64,000 nucleotides of DNA, from positions 558,001 to 622,000 of the forward strand of contig NZ_FOZG01000001.1 of NCBI RefSeq assembly GCF_900113315.1, given 5' to 3'. This DNA is from Sphingomonas jatrophae. Lineage in GTDB: Bacteria > Pseudomonadota > Alphaproteobacteria > Sphingomonadales > Sphingomonadaceae. The notes under the pieces were generated by a model, which saw only the letters and a list, made by a program, of their open reading frames with translations, was not told the origin of the DNA and did no database searches. Below are positions 31,801 through 40,558 of the stretch, in pieces. Made by a program: the position numbers and the translations under genes. How positions within the stretch are numbered: the stretch's first letter is position 1; the number at the start of each line of letters is the position of its first letter.

Positions 31801-34800
31801 AAGCGGCGACCACGCCGGGCGGCGCCTATGGCGGCACCGCGCGGCTGGAACTGGCCGGCGGCGCCACGCTGACCGTGCCCGGCGCGACCTCGATTCTGGC
31901 GGACGCGGTGAGCGGGAGTGGCGCTGTTGCGGCACTTGCGCAGGGCGGCACGGCGGAGGTGCTGGCGGACGGCGGCACGCTGATCGCGCAGGCGCCTTTG
32001 CTGATCGCCGCGCGCGGCACGGGTGGCGAAGCACTGGGCGGCGGCGCCGCATCGGCTGGCCAGGGCGGCACGGCGGCGCTCACGCTGCGGAATGGCGGCG
32101 AGGTGCGCGCACCCTCGCTGACCATCAGCGCCGCGGGTGTCGGCGGGGCGAGCCTGGCAACGTCCGACACGCCCGAGCGGGGCATCTCTGGCGACGGCAC
32201 CGGCGGAACCGTGCGGCTGGATGCGGACTCCGGGCGCATCGAAGTAGCCGGCGCGACCCTGCTCGACGCCGACGGGCGCGGCGGTGCGAACGCCACGGCG
32301 GGAACGGCCGGCGCAGGCATCGGCGGCACGGTTTCGCTGACCACGGGCGCGGCCGCTCTGGCGCTCGCGCAAACCGACATCTTCGCGCGGGGCATCGGCG
32401 GCTCGATCACAGCGAACGCTTATGGTGCGGGTGGCATCGGGGGCGATGGCCGCGGCGGAACGATCTCGTCGGCTGTCGGCGCGGGCGGCATGACTGCGAC
32501 CGCGATCACCCTCGACGCGCGCGGTCTGGGCGCTGTCGGTGGCGCGGCGACGCCCGGAACACCGGGCGGCCCCTATGATGCGGGAGCCGGCGGCAACGCG
32601 ACCGGCGGCTCGGCCAGCCTGCTCACGGAGGGCGTGGTCAGCGCTCAGTCGCTGATCGTGCTCGCGGGCGCAAACGGGGGCGACGGCGGTGCGAACAGCG
32701 CTGGGGGACGTGTCGGACGGGGGGGCGACGCCGACGCCTCCACTGCCCTGGCACAGACCGGCACCATCGGTGGCCAGATCCTCGTCACGACCCTGTCGCT
32801 CGATGCCGGCGCGCAGGGTGGCAGCGTGCCGGCGGATGCGGCGGCAGGCGACGTGCGCAACACCGCCGGTATCGCCCGCGGCGGCACCGCGCGGCTGAGT
32901 GGAGCCGGCGGCGCGATCACGGCTGCTGGCGTGAGCCTGGCCGCCAATGCGGCGGGCGGCAGCGGCACCGCTGCCGGCGGCGGCGCATCGGGGGGTACGG
33001 CCGAACTGGTCGGCGCGGCCACGTTCGGGATTGCTCGCCTGTCGCTGAGCGGCAACGCACTCGGCGGTACCAGCAGCGCTGCCGGCGGTGGCGCCGGCGC
33101 GGCGGGCGCGGCTCGCATCGCGCTGACCGGAGGCACGCTGAACGTGTCCGAAAGCATCGCGATCAACGCGGTCGGTACGGGTGGTACTGGTGGAACGTCG
33201 CCTGGCGCTGCCGGCGGCAGCGGCACCGGTGGTGCGGTGGAGCTCAGCACGTCCGGCGGCGCAGTCGTCACCACCACCCCGGCCCTTACCCTAGACGGGC
33301 GCGGCGTCGGCGGCGTTGGCAACGGTGGTGGCTCTGCCGGCGGCGGCCGCGGTGTCGTCCGCGCGAGCGGTGGCGCGATCCGGATTGGCGGTGCGCTCAA
33401 TGTTGATGTCGGCGCGGGCGGCGGTGGCACCCGGTCGGGTGCTGCCGGCTCCGCCAAGGGCGGCACGATCGACGTCGTGGTAGCTGCCGATGGCGCGACA
33501 CCGGGCGAGCTACGCACCAGTTCGCTCAGCCTTGTCGCAGGCGGCACAGGCGGCACCCGCTCCTCCGGCACCAGCCAGCTGACAGGCGGCTCGGGTGCCG
33601 GCGGTACGGTGACGGTGAGCGCGACCGGCGGCACCCTCGCCGGAGGAACCGGCACCACCATCGACGTCAGCGGCCGCGGCGGTCGCGGTTTCGGCTTCCG
33701 CGGTGGCGCCGGACAGGGCGGCACGGCGACGGTGACGAACGCGGCGGGCACGCTCGATCTTGGCAACCTGAGCATCGATGCGAGCGGCTATGGCGGCGGC
33801 ATCATCGAAGTCGGCTATGGCAGCTCACCACTCGGCGGCGATGGCGGCAGCGGCAGCGGTGGCGTCGTGCTGGTCGATGCAAGCGGTGGTCAGATCCGGG
33901 CGGGAAGCGTCAGCCTGCGGGCGGTCGGGTCGGGCGGCGATGGCCAGACGTCCGGCGGCAACGGCAATGGTGCGGGCGGCAGCGGCGGTGCGGCGACTGG
34001 CGGCAGCGTGACCATGCGCGCGGGCGGCGGCGGGGGCGTCTCCACCCGCTTCGTCCAGGCGGACGTGTCCGCCGCAGCAGGCGACGGTGCCGACGGCGAT
34101 GTCGGCGGCAATGGCGGCAGCGCGACGGCAGGCACGGCCGCGATGGCGGTGGCGCAGGGGGGCACGTTCAGCTCGACCGGCCTCTACGTGGCGACAACCG
34201 CGGTGGGCGGCGACGGCGGATCCGCGATCAGCCGGCTTGGCGGCATGGGCAATGGCGGCGCCGGCGGCACTGGCGGCGCAGCGACCGGAGGTATCGTGCG
34301 GTTCACAGCCGACGGTGGGGCCTTGCCACTGACGACGGTCAACCTCTTCACCGCCGCCATCGGTGGTGCAGGCGGCGATGGCGCCCGCGGCGGACGCGGC
34401 GGCGCGGGCGGCCGTGGTGGCGATGCGACGGGCAGCACCGTGGCGATCGCCGCTTTGAATGGCGGTACGCTGTCGATCGACGGCGGTGAGGGGGCAGGCT
34501 CCATCCTGTTCCTCGACAATTATGCGCGTGCCGGCAGCGGCGGATCGGGCGGCGACGGCACCCAGTTCGGCGACACCGGCGGGGTCGGCGGCAGCGGCGG
34601 CAACGCACTCGGCGGCCTGATCGACGTGAGCGCAGCGGGCGGTACGGTGACGCTCGGCGCGATTGATTTCTCCGCATCGGCCGACGGCGGCTCCGCCCGC
34701 CCGGGTGGCACCGGCGCGCCGCAACCGTCAGGCCCCGGTGTGACTGCGGCTTACGGCGTGGCCGGTGGCGGCGCAGGCGGCACCATCCGCTTCACCGCAC

Positions 34801-37800
34801 GCGACGTGGCCGGGCAACCGGCCGGCGTCATCACGGTTGGCACGGCACAGCTGAGCGCCATCGGACAGGCAGGCACCGATGCCAACGGCTATGGTGCGGG
34901 CGGGTTGACCGGGCATATCGCGATCCTGAACGAACGCAGCGGTGCCGATGGCGGGGCGATCCGCTTCGGCCAGACGAACGTTTGGACGGTCGGCCAGGAC
35001 GATGGCACCCCTGCCCTCGACGTGCTGGCGGGCAATGGCGAAGTCAGCTTCGAGCAGCTGGACGCGCAGGTGGCCGGCAGCATCCGTCTCCGCGCCGTAG
35101 GCGCTGCCAGCATCCTCTCGGCCAAGAGCGTCAACCTCCAGGCCGATGGCGTCATCAGCGCCACGCACGCACAGCCGTCCGCAGGCCCCGTGCCGACGCT
35201 GCGCGCATCCAGCGTGTCCATGACCAGTTCGACCGGTATCGATCTTCAGCCGGGCAGCCGGATCGTGGCCGACAGCCGCATCGCGCTCACCTCGTTCGGC
35301 TTCACCAATGCCGACGCGCTGTTCGCGGGCAACCGGATCGACATCAACTCGCTCGGCAACGTGCGGGTCGGCACCGCAATCGCCGATGCGCCTGCCTTTG
35401 ACGGCGAAAGCGTGGTCGAGGGCGGCCGCGTCGTCATCGTCGCGGGGAGCGCCGGGCAGTTCGACTTCGTGCCCCAGCCGCTGGCGGATGCCAGCATCAC
35501 CGTGACCGGTCTCGTCTCCGGCGCCGCCTCGGCCGAGCTGACCGCGGGACGGGACGTGATCGTCGAGGCGGGGGGCGAGGTGCGCTCGGCCAATCTGGTC
35601 ACGATCGATGCGGGCGACGATATCCTGATCCGCTCGGGTGGACGCGTGTCCGGCGCCACCGATCCGCTCTTCGCGTTCGATCCCGAGTTCGAGACCGGCA
35701 TCGCCGATGCCGGCGTGCGGCTGACCGCCGGACGGCAGCAGGTCGGCTATGACAAGCCGGCGGGTGAAGTGGCGTCGATCCTGATCGATGGTGCGGTGTC
35801 GGCCGGGTCACGCGCGCTGGTGATCGGCGCCGGAGCGGTTCGCGCATCGCAGCCGCTGGCGGCGCGCAGCCTGATCGTCTCGATCGATAATGCTCCCGTC
35901 GGCGACGCGGTGCCGCAGGACGATGGCGGCCAACTGAGCGGCGACTGCCTGGAGGGCAGCGTCTGCCTCGATCGCGTGCTGACCGCGCGGACCCTGCTGA
36001 TCGGCGGCCTGAGCGGCGATGGCGAGCTGCCGACCCGCGTCCGCATCGCCGGCGGCTTCGACAATCGGCAGACGGTGATCCGGACGCGCGGCGATCTGAC
36101 GCTGGCCGGAAACGACAGCTATGGCGGGTCGGAGCTGTTCCGCCTGCAATCGCTCGAAGGGCGTGTCAGCGCCGGTGCAGGGGCGGTGCTGCGGGGCGGC
36201 GGCGTCGCCATCGATGGTGGCGAGGGCCGGCCGGGCGGTTTCACGATCCTGGCGGCGCAGGGCATCGAGGCGGCGGGCGCCACCTTCGATTCGACGGACG
36301 ATCTCGGGCTCTTCGTCGGCACGGGCGATCTGCGTGTCGGCACGTTGCGTACTGCCGGCCGGGTCAACACGCTGGCCGAGGACGGCAGCGTGCGGCTGGC
36401 GGGGCAGATCGACGTGCCCGGCGCGGTCGTCATCGACACCTTGCTTTCGGTCGGCGCGGGCGACGCGATCGTCACCGCAAATGGCGGCGATGCACGGGTA
36501 GCGCGGGCCGAGACGGCGAATGGCAGTGCGGTCCGCATCCGTGCGACGCAGACGGCGGCACTCGGCAGCGCGGGCGGCAGCGGCAGCGATCCGCAGGAGA
36601 TCCGGGTGGACGGCCGCACCGTCGAAGCAGGTGGCCTGACGGCGGCCGGCGCCATCGCGCTGACGGCGAGCGACGGCGCGGTGACCGCAGGCCCGTTGCG
36701 GGCGCGCAGCGGCGATGTGCGGCTGAACGCCACGGGGCTCGTCCAGGCGGCCGCCGTGGAGGCTGGCGGCACGGTGCTGGTGCGCGGTGCCAGTGCCGAT
36801 CTCGGAACGCTGACAGGCGGCACGGTCGATGTCGCGACAGCGGGAGCGCTGACCAGCGGCGCGGTGCAGGCAGGCGGCGCGGTGACGCTGATCGCGGAGG
36901 CTGGGCCGGTGCGCAGTGGCGCGCTGAGCGGTGGCTTGACCGTGACGGTGGAGAGCCGTGCGGGCTCCGCCACCCTCGGCGACGTGACTGCAGGTACGGG
37001 AGCGGCGCTGGCGGCACGCGGCGGTGACCTGACGGTCGGCACCGTGAGGACGCGGAGCGGCGACGCTCGGCTTGAGGCATCGGGCGGCGTGCGTGGCGGC
37101 GGACTGGCAGTCGCGGGCAGCGCGATCGTAATGGCCGGTGGTGCGCTTGCGCTCGATGGCGCGACAAGTGCCGGCGGGGCGATGGCGCTCACGGCGGAGA
37201 GTATCGCGCTCCGTGGCGGTGTCAGCGCCGGGTCGCTCGACGCGACGGCTCAGAACGGCCTGACCTTCACGACGGTCGATACGGCGGGGGCGGCCAGCAT
37301 GACCTCGCGTGGCGGGAACCTGACAGGCAGTCGGGTCACCAGTGGCGGACCGGTCACGCTGGCGGCCGGAGGCGCGATGACGCTCGATCGGGTGGTCGGC
37401 GGCGGAGACGTGTCGCTGACGGCGGGCGGCGACCTGCTGGTGCGAGAGGATCTGCGTGCCGGCGGCGTGGCGCGGGCGAGTGGCGGGAGCGTGACGCTCA
37501 ACGCAGGCGGTCCGCTGACGCTCGCCAGCCTCGTGGCGACGCGCGGCGATGCGACGGTTAACGCGACGGGTGATCTCGCCATCTCGGGGGCTCGTGCCGG
37601 CGGGTCGATCCTGCTTGCGAGCAGCGGCGGGGCGGTCACGCTGGCGGACGCATCGACGGAGCCAGCGGGCACCGGCGCGGCACGCGGCGACATCCGCGTG
37701 ACCGCCGCGACCGATGCGACGCTGAGCGGCAACGTCGCTGCCCGCGATGATCTGGTCGTCTCGGCCGGTCGCGTGGCGCGATTGAACGGGCAGGCGCTCG

Positions 37801-38936
37801 GTCGCACGGTCTCGATCGCGTCGGCGGATGTGGCGATCGGCACGGCCGCACGGATCGGCCGCGGTGCCGACACGGCCGAGGTGCGCTTCATCAACAGCGG
37901 CAGCGGCATGACCGCCATCGGCAGCGGCGTGACCGGCAGTTATGCGCTGGAGACAGCGGAACTGCAGACGGTGGCGGCACAGACGCTGCGGGTGACAGCA
38001 CCGGGCGAGATCGCGATCGGTTCGGCAACCCTGACCGGATCGGCAGGCAGCTCGGCAGCGCGGCTCTATGGCGGCAATGCGGCGCTGATCGTCGAGACGC
38101 CAGGCCGGATCGCGGTGAGCGGCGCGCTGGTGCTGGCGTCGGCTGGTGCGAACGATCTGCTGTCGCTGGCTGCGGGCACGCGGCTCGACATCACGGCGCC
38201 GGGCGCATCGTTGGACGCGGGCAGCGGGCGGCTGCTGCTTGCCGGACAGTCCATCTTCGCCGGCACGCCGGGTGCCGCCGCGGATGTGACCGCCGCGGCC
38301 GGCACCGATGCGCGCGATGCGCGGCTGGGCCAGGCGGACTTCCAGGTGCCCGGCGGCTATCTGCGCGCCAACGCGATCGAGTTCCGCTTCGGCTCCGGCC
38401 TGTTCGTGCAGAATAGCGGCACGGCAGGCGATCTCGGCTCGGCGGCGCGCGCCGGGTTCGTCGCGAACAGCGTGACGCTGACTGCGCTGCAAGCGGGCGC
38501 CACGGTGGTGGTCAACGGCCGGGTTGCCGATGCGGGCGGGGCGGCGGTGATCCCGCGGCTGACGATCCGTGGACAGGGCACGCAGGCGGCATTGCTCGAT
38601 CCTCGATCGACCGCGAATGGCTGCCTGATCGCAGGCGGCGGCTGCCGCTTCGACGCGGTGGACACGCCCTTCGTGCAACCGCCGCTCTTCCCGGTGCAGG
38701 ACACGATCGGTGAGGCGCTCAACCCGGTCGACGATCCGGTCACGGGCGGGCTGATCCGCATCGTCGAGCCGCTGATCCAGACGGGCGAGTTTACCGGCTA
38801 TGGCTTCGCTCCGCCGATCGACGAGCCCGTGACCAGCACCGGCAATGACGATCTCTGGACGGGCGAGCCGAACAATTGCGTGGCGGGATCCGGCGATCCG
38901 CGCTGCCCGATCCCGACGGAGGGCGTGACGCCGTAA
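28848..38936 (+). CDS. Giant TpsA-type filamentous haemagglutinin-like exoprotein
   Basis: The 3362-residue secreted protein has a signal peptide (residues 1-32, ending QPAVAQ) and an N-terminal TPS secretion domain (about 33-290) with GPGQDYTVLNRINP and YSPGGIVIGPNGRFDVGSLL, the haemagglutination-activity fold. Residues about 590-2020 are Gly-rich beta-helix repeats. The rest to about 3250 is shorter repeats of the xGxxVxLxAGGxxTL kind. The mature protein has only six Cys, in three close pairs: 2367/2373, 3259/3266 and 3344/3353; the last is 10 residues from the C-terminus. No peptidase or toxin domain was seen. Likely role is a surface adhesin or matrix filament exported by the upstream TpsB. 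Long antisense frames opposite it are GC-skew shadows. Confidence 0.93.
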   Translation: MARKLNIRRPLLAGCAPLALALAAMGQPAVAQSYLGNVTGTVNASVSTAANRTTVTVTGTKAIVDWTATGPTTDNAVTWNGAGGPVRQNTVTFQEAGTETVFQGPGQDYTVLNRINPGADGRAVVLNGVTSSYLRGEGGPRGGAVWFYSPGGIVIGPNGRFDVGSLLLTANRPNFDPATPGAGTISLGAPEIAGASVTVQPGAQINLSEAGSYLAMVAPRVRMGGSATVNGSVAYVAADAADITINGGLFDIDVSQGTSATGSDAVLEHSGSTTGPAGTNRGIFMVAVPRNDAVTMLVSGTAGYAAATDTSVQNGIVVLSAGSGAQLVEQSGGVAARFDTPSSPLGASIAMRAGTFSSDVSANASGGVIARAGDDAASTSDTLRFDRTVELRAAQSIALSAEDGASLTVGRALTLTRPGDQSDGARDLALRIDATGGGVVSIGGATRMDASTSVSPTALVHVGAQSGGRVTLGGGLVADASVSGTSSVTGGRAEIVATGGSVAITGGTTRITVNGSADGTGNAATGGTAVLSATDGSIRIGQSLDIQAQGSSSAGAGTGGQIDLAVGGTGTLPDGVTRELALPSAYLSAYGYGGGGATGTGGTITLAAASGTLSAGSLTAEAIGQGGGGTSARGSGAVGGTGGTGFGGRVSVTGTGGTLDFDSLNLSVDAFGGSGGDIESGYGNGIGGVGGSATAGTTLIDVAAGALTADALSQSAYGRGGFGGYGGYDGETGVTGTAGNGGNGTGGQTSLRIGSGGSMNVTGAYGSLDLSAAGQGGNAGYSYPDPAVAGVGQGGRTLLTVEDGGQLTATTLRIGADAYSSFDGGEGGLPASVGGGSAQMLVQGGGRADIGALTVSAQALSGGPRRGGSAGVTVAGGTLTIANSLSIDADAGEFDPAVPMFAPRAAPPATGPQDAQGGDARLTVGPDSSFTVAPDATFALSADAASTGNGDTSGNAVGGTAVLRFDGVTQALPAGLTVSARARSEAATTPGGAYGGTARLELAGGATLTVPGATSILADAVSGSGAVAALAQGGTAEVLADGGTLIAQAPLLIAARGTGGEALGGGAASAGQGGTAALTLRNGGEVRAPSLTISAAGVGGASLATSDTPERGISGDGTGGTVRLDADSGRIEVAGATLLDADGRGGANATAGTAGAGIGGTVSLTTGAAALALAQTDIFARGIGGSITANAYGAGGIGGDGRGGTISSAVGAGGMTATAITLDARGLGAVGGAATPGTPGGPYDAGAGGNATGGSASLLTEGVVSAQSLIVLAGANGGDGGANSAGGRVGRGGDADASTALAQTGTIGGQILVTTLSLDAGAQGGSVPADAAAGDVRNTAGIARGGTARLSGAGGAITAAGVSLAANAAGGSGTAAGGGASGGTAELVGAATFGIARLSLSGNALGGTSSAAGGGAGAAGAARIALTGGTLNVSESIAINAVGTGGTGGTSPGAAGGSGTGGAVELSTSGGAVVTTTPALTLDGRGVGGVGNGGGSAGGGRGVVRASGGAIRIGGALNVDVGAGGGGTRSGAAGSAKGGTIDVVVAADGATPGELRTSSLSLVAGGTGGTRSSGTSQLTGGSGAGGTVTVSATGGTLAGGTGTTIDVSGRGGRGFGFRGGAGQGGTATVTNAAGTLDLGNLSIDASGYGGGIIEVGYGSSPLGGDGGSGSGGVVLVDASGGQIRAGSVSLRAVGSGGDGQTSGGNGNGAGGSGGAATGGSVTMRAGGGGGVSTRFVQADVSAAAGDGADGDVGGNGGSATAGTAAMAVAQGGTFSSTGLYVATTAVGGDGGSAISRLGGMGNGGAGGTGGAATGGIVRFTADGGALPLTTVNLFTAAIGGAGGDGARGGRGGAGGRGGDATGSTVAIAALNGGTLSIDGGEGAGSILFLDNYARAGSGGSGGDGTQFGDTGGVGGSGGNALGGLIDVSAAGGTVTLGAIDFSASADGGSARPGGTGAPQPSGPGVTAAYGVAGGGAGGTIRFTARDVAGQPAGVITVGTAQLSAIGQAGTDANGYGAGGLTGHIAILNERSGADGGAIRFGQTNVWTVGQDDGTPALDVLAGNGEVSFEQLDAQVAGSIRLRAVGAASILSAKSVNLQADGVISATHAQPSAGPVPTLRASSVSMTSSTGIDLQPGSRIVADSRIALTSFGFTNADALFAGNRIDINSLGNVRVGTAIADAPAFDGESVVEGGRVVIVAGSAGQFDFVPQPLADASITVTGLVSGAASAELTAGRDVIVEAGGEVRSANLVTIDAGDDILIRSGGRVSGATDPLFAFDPEFETGIADAGVRLTAGRQQVGYDKPAGEVASILIDGAVSAGSRALVIGAGAVRASQPLAARSLIVSIDNAPVGDAVPQDDGGQLSGDCLEGSVCLDRVLTARTLLIGGLSGDGELPTRVRIAGGFDNRQTVIRTRGDLTLAGNDSYGGSELFRLQSLEGRVSAGAGAVLRGGGVAIDGGEGRPGGFTILAAQGIEAAGATFDSTDDLGLFVGTGDLRVGTLRTAGRVNTLAEDGSVRLAGQIDVPGAVVIDTLLSVGAGDAIVTANGGDARVARAETANGSAVRIRATQTAALGSAGGSGSDPQEIRVDGRTVEAGGLTAAGAIALTASDGAVTAGPLRARSGDVRLNATGLVQAAAVEAGGTVLVRGASADLGTLTGGTVDVATAGALTSGAVQAGGAVTLIAEAGPVRSGALSGGLTVTVESRAGSATLGDVTAGTGAALAARGGDLTVGTVRTRSGDARLEASGGVRGGGLAVAGSAIVMAGGALALDGATSAGGAMALTAESIALRGGVSAGSLDATAQNGLTFTTVDTAGAASMTSRGGNLTGSRVTSGGPVTLAAGGAMTLDRVVGGGDVSLTAGGDLLVREDLRAGGVARASGGSVTLNAGGPLTLASLVATRGDATVNATGDLAISGARAGGSILLASSGGAVTLADASTEPAGTGAARGDIRVTAATDATLSGNVAARDDLVVSAGRVARLNGQALGRTVSIASADVAIGTAARIGRGADTAEVRFINSGSGMTAIGSGVTGSYALETAELQTVAAQTLRVTAPGEIAIGSATLTGSAGSSAARLYGGNAALIVETPGRIAVSGALVLASAGANDLLSLAAGTRLDITAPGASLDAGSGRLLLAGQSIFAGTPGAAADVTAAAGTDARDARLGQADFQVPGGYLRANAIEFRFGSGLFVQNSGTAGDLGSAARAGFVANSVTLTALQAGATVVVNGRVADAGGAAVIPRLTIRGQGTQAALLDPRSTANGCLIAGGGCRFDAVDTPFVQPPLFPVQDTIGEALNPVDDPVTGGLIRIVEPLIQTGEFTGYGFAPPIDEPVTSTGNDDLWTGEPNNCVAGSGDPRCPIPTEGVTP
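30615..34905 (+). repeat. Gly/Ala-rich beta-helix repeat region within the TpsA gene
   Basis: About 4.3 kb of coding DNA is dominated by GGC/GGT/GGA Gly codons in clusters such as GGxGGxGxGG, spaced every 20-60 residues by short strands (for example GTLDF, GTLTI, SLSLVA). The clusters are degenerate, not exact DNA repeats, and the reading frame is intact. This is typical of right-handed beta-helix exoproteins, though unusually Gly-dense. Confidence 0.8.
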
Positions 38937-38978
38937 GGCTTGCCCTCCGCCGCCTTCCCCGCGAAAGCGGAGCGGATC

Positions 38979-40499
38979 ATGACGCACGCCCCTGCCCCGC
39001 TCGCCTTGTTCAACAGCCTGACCCGGTCGGTCGAGCCGTTCACGCCGATCCAGCCGGGGCTGGCGCGGCTATATTCGTGCGGCCCGACCGTCTATAACTA
39101 TGCGCACCTCGGCAACCTGCGCGCCTATGTGTTCACCGATACGCTGCGGCGGACGCTGAACTGGAAGGGCCTGGCCACCAACCACGTCATCAACATCACC
39201 GACGTCGGTCACCTGACGTCGGACGCGGATGCCGGCGACGACAAGCTTGAAGCGGCGGCAAGCAGTACGGGGCGCGACATCTGGGAGATTGCGGCGCACT
39301 ATACCGCGGCGTTCAAGGGCGATCTCGCACGGCTCAACATTCTGGCGCCGACGCTCTGGTCGGTCGCGACGGATCACATTCAGGACATGATCGCCTTCGC
39401 CCGCGCGATCGAGGCGCATGGCGCGGCCTATCCGCTGGAGAGCGGCCTCTATTTCGATGTCTCCAAGGTGCCCGATTATGGCGCACTGGCCGGCACCCGG
39501 CCGGACGAGACGGTGGCACGTATCGCAGATGTGGCGGGCAAGCGGCAGGCGGCCGATTTCGCGCTGTGGCGCCGCTCTGCGGCCGGTGAGACGCGGCAAA
39601 TGGAATGGGCAAGCCCGTGGGGCCCCGGCGCACCGGGCTGGCATCTCGAATGCTCGGTCATGAGCATGAAGTATCTGGGCGCGCAGTTCGATATTCACAC
39701 TGGCGGGATCGATCACCGCGAGATTCATCACCCCAACGAAATCGCGCAGAATCAGGCGTTCACCTGCACGTCGGCAACCGGCGCCAACTGGTGGATGCAC
39801 AACAATTTCCTGGTCGAACGATCGGGCAAGATGTCCAAATCGTCGGGTGCGTTCCTGACGCTGCAATCGGTGGTGGACCGGGGCGTGCACCCCCTCGCCT
39901 ACCGGCTGCTGTGCCTTGGCGCGCATTACCGGTCCGAGCTGGATTACTCGCCCGAGACGTTGGGTGCGGCGCTCACCCGGCTGCGGCGGATCGCCAGCGC
40001 GGTGGCGGGCTTGCGCGCGCAGGTGGGCGCGGCTGCGTGGATGCGGCCGCTGGCGGATGCGGCCGCGAGCCGCGGGGCGGCCTTCGATTATCAGCGCGGT
40101 GTCGTGGAGGAACGGCTCGGTCAGGGCGGTGCCGATCTGCTCGCTCAGTTCGATGCGGCGATCAGTGCCGACCTGATGACCCCGCAGGCCTTGCCGCTGC
40201 TCGAAGCCGCGCTCGCGGCGAAGGGGCTGAGCGCGGAGACGCGGCTGCGCGTGGCGCTGTCGATGGATCTGGTTCTCGGGCTGGACCTGCTGAACCTTGA
40301 TCGTGCCCGCCTTTCGGTCCGCCCCGCAGACGCTGGCCTATCCGACGATGAAGCCGCATCTCTGTTCGCGGCGCGGCTGGATGCGCGTGCCGCCAAGGAC
40401 TGGGCTCGCTCGGATACGCTGCGTGACGAACTCGCGGCGGGCGGCGTTGAAGTGATGGACGGCGCGGGTAGCGGCTGGGAGTGGCGAGCCAGGTTGTGA
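38979..40499 (+). CDS. cysS: Cysteinyl-tRNA synthetase
   Basis: Class I aminoacyl-tRNA synthetase, 506 residues, that charges tRNA-Cys. The HIGH motif appears as AHLGN (residues 42-46) and KMSKS is at 284-288. Zinc ligands C34 (SCGPTVY), the Cys in HLECSVMS and His in GGIDHREIHHPNE are present. The C-terminal DALR-like and anticodon-binding parts follow. The ATG at 38979 begins MTHAPAPLALFNSLTR, as expected. It lies 42 bases after the TpsA stop with no evident terminator between, so read-through from the operon is possible. A promoter of its own was not identified. Confidence 0.97.
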   Translation: MTHAPAPLALFNSLTRSVEPFTPIQPGLARLYSCGPTVYNYAHLGNLRAYVFTDTLRRTLNWKGLATNHVINITDVGHLTSDADAGDDKLEAAASSTGRDIWEIAAHYTAAFKGDLARLNILAPTLWSVATDHIQDMIAFARAIEAHGAAYPLESGLYFDVSKVPDYGALAGTRPDETVARIADVAGKRQAADFALWRRSAAGETRQMEWASPWGPGAPGWHLECSVMSMKYLGAQFDIHTGGIDHREIHHPNEIAQNQAFTCTSATGANWWMHNNFLVERSGKMSKSSGAFLTLQSVVDRGVHPLAYRLLCLGAHYRSELDYSPETLGAALTRLRRIASAVAGLRAQVGAAAWMRPLADAAASRGAAFDYQRGVVEERLGQGGADLLAQFDAAISADLMTPQALPLLEAALAAKGLSAETRLRVALSMDLVLGLDLLNLDRARLSVRPADAGLSDDEAASLFAARLDARAAKDWARSDTLRDELAAGGVEVMDGAGSGWEWRARL

Positions 40500-40558
40500 C
40501 AGGAAAGTCGCCGCGCGTGCTACTATTGAGCTAAGTTCCGTGTACGGGAGAAAGTGGC

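Noticed and set aside
28707-32372. A 1221-codon open frame on the minus strand opposite the TpsA gene
   Set aside because: It is an antisense shadow of a GC-rich coding frame: no ribosome-binding site, no domain, and an Arg/Ala-rich composition.
30615-34905. Repetitive DNA as a CRISPR array or tandem repeat locus
   Set aside because: Repeats are degenerate, in frame and encode Gly-rich protein segments; no equal spacers exist.
35808-38987. A 1059-codon minus-strand open frame opposite the 3' part of TpsA
   Set aside because: Same reason; the composition is Arg/His/Ala-rich and no family is recognisable, while the plus-strand frame has clear repeat structure.
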